From: Marinagarivorans sp. | GTDB lineage: Bacteria; Pseudomonadota; Gammaproteobacteria; Pseudomonadales; Cellvibrionaceae | Assembly: GCA_028281865.1 (NCBI GenBank) | Contig: JANQJB010000015.1 | Span: forward strand, 1-48,327 | Direction of reading: 5' to 3' | Length of the DNA: 48,327 bases | Shown here: one piece after another, positions 42,909 through 48,327 of the stretch | Layout: each line of letters starts with the position of its first letter | Numbering within the stretch: position 1 is the stretch's first letter | Program-made: the position numbers and the translations under genes | The notes under the pieces: generated by a model | Databases searched by the model: none | Told to the model about the DNA's origin: nothing | The model's input: the letters and a program-made list of their open reading frames with translations, nothing else

Positions 42909-45900
42909 GTGTCTAAGCAATTTCACTGTATCGTACTTCTCATTATTGCCGTTTCGCAAACGCAACTAGCCAACTTCTGCAGCGCAGATTTTGCTCCAAA
43001 ACCGGCGTACCCATTTGAAGAGCTATGGCGTTGGCAGCTTGTCCGCCCAATGGACTCTAGAAATGCTCTTGAATTAACTCAGGCGAATGACGGCTCTATG
43101 TGGGCAGGTTTAACGGAAGGGATCGCTCGCTTCGACGGTTTCGAATGGTCGTATGTGCATGAGCAGGCAAACATACCCGCCCAACGCTCCCACGTTTTCA
43201 GTGCTAGCAACGGTGATATTTATGTTCGCTCAATAGATTACATCCACCGCTACGCGAATGACGAGTGGCAAATGCTCGTCAAACATCAACGCATTCACGC
43301 GCGCAAAAGCGTAATGCGGGAAGCCTTAGACGGCTCCATTTGGTCACTGGAAGACAAGGGTATCAGCCACATCAAAGGCGATGCTGTCGAGTTTTATCGA
43401 CTCAATGACCTCGAATTTGATGATATGTATATTGATGGCAAGCACCTTTGGCTTGTCGAACACCTTAAAGGGGATCTCTATCGCTATCACATTGATGACC
43501 AAGGACTAGACGAATCTAGCGAAGCACGCTTCCACTACCCGATAAAATTTCATCATTATTTTAAGTCACAAACATTCTCACTAGCGGCGAGCCACGGATG
43601 CATATGGCATGCGGGCATGCACCATGGGTCCGGGTTTTGGTGTTACGAGCCGGACACAGACAACTGGCGTGAAATTGACCTCTCTCACACGGGCGGCAGT
43701 CGAACTCACTTCGGCCTTAACACCGACCAACACAATAACTTATGGGTATGGGGCCCCTACTTTATATCAATTTTCAACGGCGACGATTGGCAAAGCATCA
43801 GTGCTAAAGACTACCCGATACCAAGGCCCGCGTATGAGATCATCCACAGCCGGGACGGATCTACATGGGTCTACGGCAACTACAGTCCAATCTGGCGCAT
43901 CGCTAACCACGCAAAACAGTGGCAGCGCAGTTACCACGATTTAATTTTCCAACAAGAATATCCTAAGGGCGTTGAGTGGTTTATTTCGCCAAAAGGCGGT
44001 GTAGCGATACACAATAAAAATGAGCAACGCTGGCTGCATTTTGATACAAAAAATATGCTGATGGACGTGCCGATCACACTCAAAATAAGTCAATCGGGCC
44101 ATGTGTGGGTGGGTGGCGTTCAACACGAAGGTGATAAAAAAATTGCCGCGACTGCAAATGCCACAGTAAATTCTATTCTCAGCCTAAGTGACGAAAATTC
44201 GAAAGCATTTTCGTGGAAGCGGCACATTCATCACGACTTAGGCCTGCGCGTTGCGAGCGGCCAGCTGCATGTTGACGAAGATGGAGTGGCGCTGGTGGTT
44301 GCTGATATTCCCTATGAAGGCGGTATGGTCGAAATACTTCCAAGTGGTACTACCCGCCGCTTTTTTCCTCCATATGTTCCGAAGAGAGTCACCTATGTCA
44401 ACGTCGACAAACAAGATAATATTTGGTTTACCACGGGATTGGATTTGCACCGAATTGCGCGAGATAAATTGGGAATTGAAAACTACCAAGACTATTCGGA
44501 CGCGCCCAAAGCACTCGGTTTATCAAATATCAATCGAATCATAGTTGCCCCGTCCGGCGATATTTGGATTTCCACGCGCTTGCATGGGGTTTTTCGACGT
44601 CAAGAAAACGGAGTGTGGCAGCACTTTGACAAAACCCATGGTTTAAATAGTCCTGTCATTCGAGATCTATCGATTAATAAAGAGGGTGATATTTTTTGCG
44701 TTACTCATGATGAGGTGCTGCGTTTTGATGGACTGTCTTGGTCTAATAGTTTCAGCTCCATACTTCCCTTTAGAGTAGCGACGATCAGCATCCAGCATGC
44801 TTTTAACGACGGCGTTTGGTTTAACTTAAATTTAAGGAATATCGATAACTTAGAAAAAGTAAAACTTCGACGGTCTCTAGATACGCCGCATTTTTTCGGC
44901 GCATTTAAAACCCTGCATTACCTTTACGACCGCACTGCACCCGACACTCAGATTAACGCCTATAACGAGCGAGTTCAGGGAGGAGATTACAATATCGTTC
45001 AATGGTCCGGGAGCGATCAATGGCAAACAAAAAACGAACAATTACTGTCCTTTTCTTATCAGGTTGACCAGCAACCATGGTCAGCATTTAGCGTTAAATC
45101 AAATCATGTATTTGAAAACCTCGGTGCCGGCCACCACACAATCAGAGTAAGGGCGCGAGATGCCGATTTTAATATTGACCCAAGCCCCGCAGAAATTCAA
45201 TTCGAGGTGATCCCACCACTGCTTGAGCAACGGTGGTTTCAAGTGAGTCTATTTGCTGTAATTTGTATTTCTTTCGCCTATCTTTTTAGTTTTTTCAAAC
45301 TACGTGAAATTCACAACCAGCGGCTTGAGCGCTTACGCATGAGCTTTTTTACCAACGTTTCTCATGAATTACGCACACCGCTCACGCTAATTTTAGGCCC
45401 GGTCGAATTACTGTTAAAGGAAAAACTAAGCGCGACGCAACAGAATTCTATCAATATCATAAAACGCAACGCTGAGAGGCTAACGAGCTTGTTAGACGAG
45501 CTACTTGATTTTCGAAAACTTGATGAAGGCGCATTGCGCATTAATAACAGCAATGGTGACATTATTCAATTTAGCCAAGAACTGCTTGAGAGCTTTAAAG
45601 TAATCGCAGAAACAAAAAAGATTAACATCGAACATCTCTTCAGCAGCGAACAAATGACGCTTGAATTTGATAAGGACATTTATGAAAAGATTTTTAATAA
45701 TTTGCTCAGCAATGCGATTAAATACACTCCGCAAAATGGCAAAATATTTGTCAAAATTGAGTTAGAAGCAATTCCCGGCAAAAACTCGACAAACATTTTT
45801 TCCCTGACGGTGGAAGACACTGGAGTTGGCATAACAAGCGAAGAAATACCACACGTCTTTGATAAGTTTTTTCGCAGCAAACATATTGGTCAAGCGGCGC

Positions 45901-46886
45901 AGGGAAGTGGAATCGGCCTCGCATTATGTAAAGAATTGGTGGAATTTGTCGGCGGCAGTATAAACGTTGAAAGTCCAATAGACCTGGAAGCAAAACGCGG
46001 CACTCGTTTTCGCTGCACACTGCCACTTAAAACTGCTTCGGTTCGCGAGCAGAAAGCTGAACAAAAAGACGAACAAATCAAGAATAGCGGTTCCACATCA
46101 CTTGAAATCAAAAAAGTCTTTTTAAACGATAAGCACGTTGTACTCGTAGTTGAAGATGACAGTGACATTGTTGCATTAATTCAACAATGTCTGGGTGAAG
46201 AATACACCATCGTGCATGCAGAAAATGGCTACGAAGGACTGCAACAGCTTGAACAGAAACTGCCGGATTTAATTATCACCGATGTTATGATGCCGGTAAT
46301 GGACGGCGTCGATTTTTGCCAGAAAGTAAAAAGCAACGAATCAACCTCCCACATCCCCATCATTATGTTAAGCGCAAGAGGTAACGAAAGCGCGGAGTTA
46401 AAAGGTTTAGAAACCGGCGCCGACGACTACATCAGAAAACCCTTTAAATTATCGCTGTTAAAAAGCCGCGTTAAAAACCTGATTACGTCACGCCAAATCT
46501 TACTCGACAAATATCTGGCCACCGGTGCGTTGCAAGAAGCAGAACCTAAAGCCACCAGCAATGCTGACTTTCAGGAGCGCGCCATTCGCGTTATTTATCA
46601 ACATTTAAATGACAGCGACTTTGGAGCAAAAGAGTTTGCCAGTGAAATGAACATGAGCTATCAGAATTTATATGTCAAAATAAAAGCGCTCACAGGACAA
46701 GCACCGCAAAACTTTATTAGCTCTATTCGCTTAGAAAGAGCCATGCAAATGATTAAATCTTCCCCGCAGAAGCACAATATTGTCGAACTCGCGGCGCTAG
46801 TAGGTTTTGAAGATTCAAATTATTTTAGCCGTCGTTTTAAACAAAAATTTGGTGTATCACCATCAAAGGTCAAAAAGACTAACTAA
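42909..46886 (+). CDS. Hybrid two-component system regulator 2 (paralogue of regulator 1)
   Basis: A 1325-residue protein with the same order as regulator 1: signal peptide, about 700 residues of propeller blades (GSMWAGLTEGIARFDGFEWS; GDIWISTRLHGVFRRQENGV), Y_Y_Y domain ending HHTIRVRARDADFNIDPSPA, a transmembrane helix, HisKA with VSHELRTPLT and phospho-His at 819, HATPase (NLLSNAIKYTPQNGK; GSGIGLALCKE), a receiver with phospho-Asp at 1125 (LIITDVMMPVMDG) and an AraC helix-turn-helix (LAALVGFEDSNYFSRRFKQK). The start is a GTG at 42909, with AGAAG about 12 bases upstream; the only nearby ATG is out of frame. The kinase and Y_Y_Y parts match regulator 1 closely while the propellers differ more, as expected if ligands differ. 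Followed by a bidirectional terminator. Confidence 0.93.
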   Translation: MSKQFHCIVLLIIAVSQTQLANFCSADFAPKPAYPFEELWRWQLVRPMDSRNALELTQANDGSMWAGLTEGIARFDGFEWSYVHEQANIPAQRSHVFSASNGDIYVRSIDYIHRYANDEWQMLVKHQRIHARKSVMREALDGSIWSLEDKGISHIKGDAVEFYRLNDLEFDDMYIDGKHLWLVEHLKGDLYRYHIDDQGLDESSEARFHYPIKFHHYFKSQTFSLAASHGCIWHAGMHHGSGFWCYEPDTDNWREIDLSHTGGSRTHFGLNTDQHNNLWVWGPYFISIFNGDDWQSISAKDYPIPRPAYEIIHSRDGSTWVYGNYSPIWRIANHAKQWQRSYHDLIFQQEYPKGVEWFISPKGGVAIHNKNEQRWLHFDTKNMLMDVPITLKISQSGHVWVGGVQHEGDKKIAATANATVNSILSLSDENSKAFSWKRHIHHDLGLRVASGQLHVDEDGVALVVADIPYEGGMVEILPSGTTRRFFPPYVPKRVTYVNVDKQDNIWFTTGLDLHRIARDKLGIENYQDYSDAPKALGLSNINRIIVAPSGDIWISTRLHGVFRRQENGVWQHFDKTHGLNSPVIRDLSINKEGDIFCVTHDEVLRFDGLSWSNSFSSILPFRVATISIQHAFNDGVWFNLNLRNIDNLEKVKLRRSLDTPHFFGAFKTLHYLYDRTAPDTQINAYNERVQGGDYNIVQWSGSDQWQTKNEQLLSFSYQVDQQPWSAFSVKSNHVFENLGAGHHTIRVRARDADFNIDPSPAEIQFEVIPPLLEQRWFQVSLFAVICISFAYLFSFFKLREIHNQRLERLRMSFFTNVSHELRTPLTLILGPVELLLKEKLSATQQNSINIIKRNAERLTSLLDELLDFRKLDEGALRINNSNGDIIQFSQELLESFKVIAETKKINIEHLFSSEQMTLEFDKDIYEKIFNNLLSNAIKYTPQNGKIFVKIELEAIPGKNSTNIFSLTVEDTGVGITSEEIPHVFDKFFRSKHIGQAAQGSGIGLALCKELVEFVGGSINVESPIDLEAKRGTRFRCTLPLKTASVREQKAEQKDEQIKNSGSTSLEIKKVFLNDKHVVLVVEDDSDIVALIQQCLGEEYTIVHAENGYEGLQQLEQKLPDLIITDVMMPVMDGVDFCQKVKSNESTSHIPIIMLSARGNESAELKGLETGADDYIRKPFKLSLLKSRVKNLITSRQILLDKYLATGALQEAEPKATSNADFQERAIRVIYQHLNDSDFGAKEFASEMNMSYQNLYVKIKALTGQAPQNFISSIRLERAMQMIKSSPQKHNIVELAALVGFEDSNYFSRRFKQKFGVSPSKVKKTN

Positions 46887-46932
46887 AACGTTTCGATAGC
46901 AGTAGACCTTCGAAGCCCACTTTCTTCCCAAG

Positions 46933-46965
46933 AAAAAAAACGGCCGAATAATCGGCCGTTTTTTT
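46933..46965. terminator. Bidirectional intrinsic terminator
   Basis: ACGGCCGA (46940-46947) and TCGGCCGT (46952-46959) form a perfect 8-bp stem with an ATAA loop. Eight A on the left and seven T on the right let it stop transcription from both sides, between the convergent hybrid-regulator gene and the DUF1552 gene. Confidence 0.95.
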
Positions 46966-46983
46966 ATCAGCTTTATTAAACAA

Positions 46984-48312
46984 CTAAGTAAATAAATCGC
47001 TACTGAGTATACCTTTACCGGTGTAATTCGGATCGCCATACCCTTCCACTTCAAAGCCCATATAGTGAATCCAAGCAGACATCAGCTGATTATAATTGTT
47101 GTTAGCTCCGGAATTCACCATTTGCCCCTGGCCTTTAAAACGGCCCTTGCCACCGGCCATTATCATAAGGACATCATCTTTCGTGTTGTGATTACGCGCA
47201 ACGTCAGTTGAGTGATGGAAAATCGTATTATCGAGTACCGTATTTCCATCGGGGTCGGTAAATGAATCCATCGCCTCAAGAAAACGCGTAATTTCCTTAG
47301 CGCGGAAGTTTAGTACCTGGTGCTGATAAGGCACACCATTCGCCTTTCCGTGTGTCGCCTGATGCCAGGTTCCACTTCTGTAACCAGGTAAGAAAGAATA
47401 ACGCAAGTTACTTGTAGTACTGCCATAAGTCATTCCCGCAACACGCGTAAGGTCGCAAGCAAGTGCTTGTGATATCAACCGTGAATAAACCGGATAAGCT
47501 TGATTTTCATTGCCAAAAGCGCCTCCAGCCGGAGCAGCGGTTGTGCACTCAGTATTATTTTGTTGATTTCTAAGCTCGGCTTCGATGGTGAGTTCCGTTT
47601 GGCGTACCGATTCACTATGAGCATCGATTCTGTTCTGGTCAAAGTGCGATACGCGAGCTTTAATCTTCTTAATATCTTCCTTCATAAAATCGAGCAAGCT
47701 TCTACGCTGACGAATAGCATTGATTGCCGCTTCACTGTTGCCATTTTTAGCATCTTTAAAAATTTCGTTAAACATGGCGACTGGTGATTGATAGCGCGGC
47801 TGAGGTTTGCCATTAACAACTGAAGTACTGATATCAACAATGCCTTGGTTACCCTGATTGCGAAAACCGGCACGCAAGTCTTTAAAAGGCGTTTTACCAA
47901 CGAGTTTCTGCGCAACAAATTGGTCCACCGAGGTTGCTCGGTCATCCCAAACACGCCGCCCAGTGCCGCGCCAACCGGATATCCCCATGGCGCCAAAGGG
48001 GTGGGGCCCTTGCTGTACAATTTCTCCTTGCGGGCGACTGATATTGCGCATGAAAATAATTTTTTCGGCAATAGCATTAAGCGGAGTAAAATCATTTTTA
48101 AACTGCAACGGGCCATAATCCGTTTGATAATTTCCGTTGACAATATCAGTTCCAGGCATTGTAAATTCGTGCCAATAAGTGAAGCGTTTGGGCGAACCAT
48201 CACCCTCTGCCGCTTCAACCAATGGAACAAACGGCGCAAGTGCACTCACCGCTGCACCACCACCTACACGAGATAAAATTTGACGTCGAGTTAGAACTTT
48301 TTTAATTAACAT
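46984..48312 (-). CDS. DUF1552 protein with a Tat signal
   Basis: A 442-residue exported protein. The N-terminus has a twin-arginine motif (LTRRQILSRVGGGAAVSALA) with a cut near VEA-AEG, so it is likely folded before export to the periplasm. The body reads like DUF1552: KRFTYWHEFTMPGTDIVNGN, FMRNISRPQGEIVQQGPHPF followed by GAMGISGW, CDLTRVAGMTYGSTTS, and a C-terminal TIFHHSTDVARNHNTKDDVL with MIMAGGKGRFKGQGQ. This fold is related to sulfatase/alkaline-phosphatase-like DUF1501 proteins, and DUF1552 genes are usually paired with DUF1592/DUF1588 genes, probably just off the right edge. A GGAGGAG ribosome site precedes the ATG at 48312, so the gene is complete. The substrate is unknown. Confidence 0.92.
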   Translation of the reverse strand: MLIKKVLTRRQILSRVGGGAAVSALAPFVPLVEAAEGDGSPKRFTYWHEFTMPGTDIVNGNYQTDYGPLQFKNDFTPLNAIAEKIIFMRNISRPQGEIVQQGPHPFGAMGISGWRGTGRRVWDDRATSVDQFVAQKLVGKTPFKDLRAGFRNQGNQGIVDISTSVVNGKPQPRYQSPVAMFNEIFKDAKNGNSEAAINAIRQRRSLLDFMKEDIKKIKARVSHFDQNRIDAHSESVRQTELTIEAELRNQQNNTECTTAAPAGGAFGNENQAYPVYSRLISQALACDLTRVAGMTYGSTTSNLRYSFLPGYRSGTWHQATHGKANGVPYQHQVLNFRAKEITRFLEAMDSFTDPDGNTVLDNTIFHHSTDVARNHNTKDDVLMIMAGGKGRFKGQGQMVNSGANNNYNQLMSAWIHYMGFEVEGYGDPNYTGKGILSSDLFT

Positions 48313-48327
48313 GGAATAACTCCTCCA

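Noticed and set aside
1-48327. CRISPR array, tRNA or rRNA genes, integrase or complete insertion sequence
   Set aside because: No regularly spaced repeats with unique spacers, no tRNA-like cloverleaf and no transposase or integrase reading frame was seen.

Overview
This window is a type VI secretion (T6SS) locus followed by a regulatory and cell-envelope region, from what looks like a marine, polysaccharide-degrading gammaproteobacterium, possibly near Cellvibrio, Saccharophagus or Teredinibacter. That placement is inferred from gene content (a T6SS with Fha, two hybrid two-component regulators with AraC output, a ROK sugar kinase, a Tat-exported DUF1552 protein) and moderate GC. No rRNA or tRNA gene is present to fix it.

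Layout: (1) 1-4186, minus strand: fha-tssJ-tssK-tssL, with tssL cut by the window edge. (2) 4187-4785: divergent control region. (3) 4786-15805, plus strand: tssA-tssB-tssC-tssC2-tssE-tssF-tssG-tssH, the sheath, baseplate and recycling ATPase genes, with a strong stem-loop after tssC and a second tssC-like gene without its own tssB. (4) 15892-16068: a 177-bp element with perfect 30-bp terminal inverted repeats. (5) 16268-21356, plus: four overlapping genes for three TPR proteins (two lipoproteins) and one small periplasmic protein, not standard T6SS genes. A 13-bp tandem repeat follows, then a gene for a secreted or anchored HExxH protein. (6) 22981-29024, minus: hcp, vgrG, DUF6484, DUF2169, PAAR-like DUF4150 and a TIGR02270-like HEAT protein, i.e. 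the tube, spike and loading module, with no recognisable toxin-immunity pair. (7) 29555-31743, minus: an OmpR-type response regulator and histidine kinase. (8) 32169-36841, minus: penicillin-binding protein 1A, a VOC-domain protein, a short unknown protein and a ROK fructokinase-like protein. (9) 36899-46886: two divergently oriented paralogous one-protein two-component systems flanking an SLT-like lytic transglycosylase. (10) 46984-48312, minus: DUF1552 protein, separated from the second hybrid regulator by a bidirectional terminator.

Together TssJ, TssL (and presumably TssM off the left edge) form the membrane complex. TssK, TssE, TssF and TssG form the baseplate, TssA organises assembly, TssB/TssC the sheath, Hcp the tube, VgrG with the PAAR-like protein the spike, TssH recycles the sheath, and Fha probably provides phospho-dependent control. 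TssM, TagF, PpkA and PppA are not in view. Everything is inferred from reading the sequence; no database search was run.
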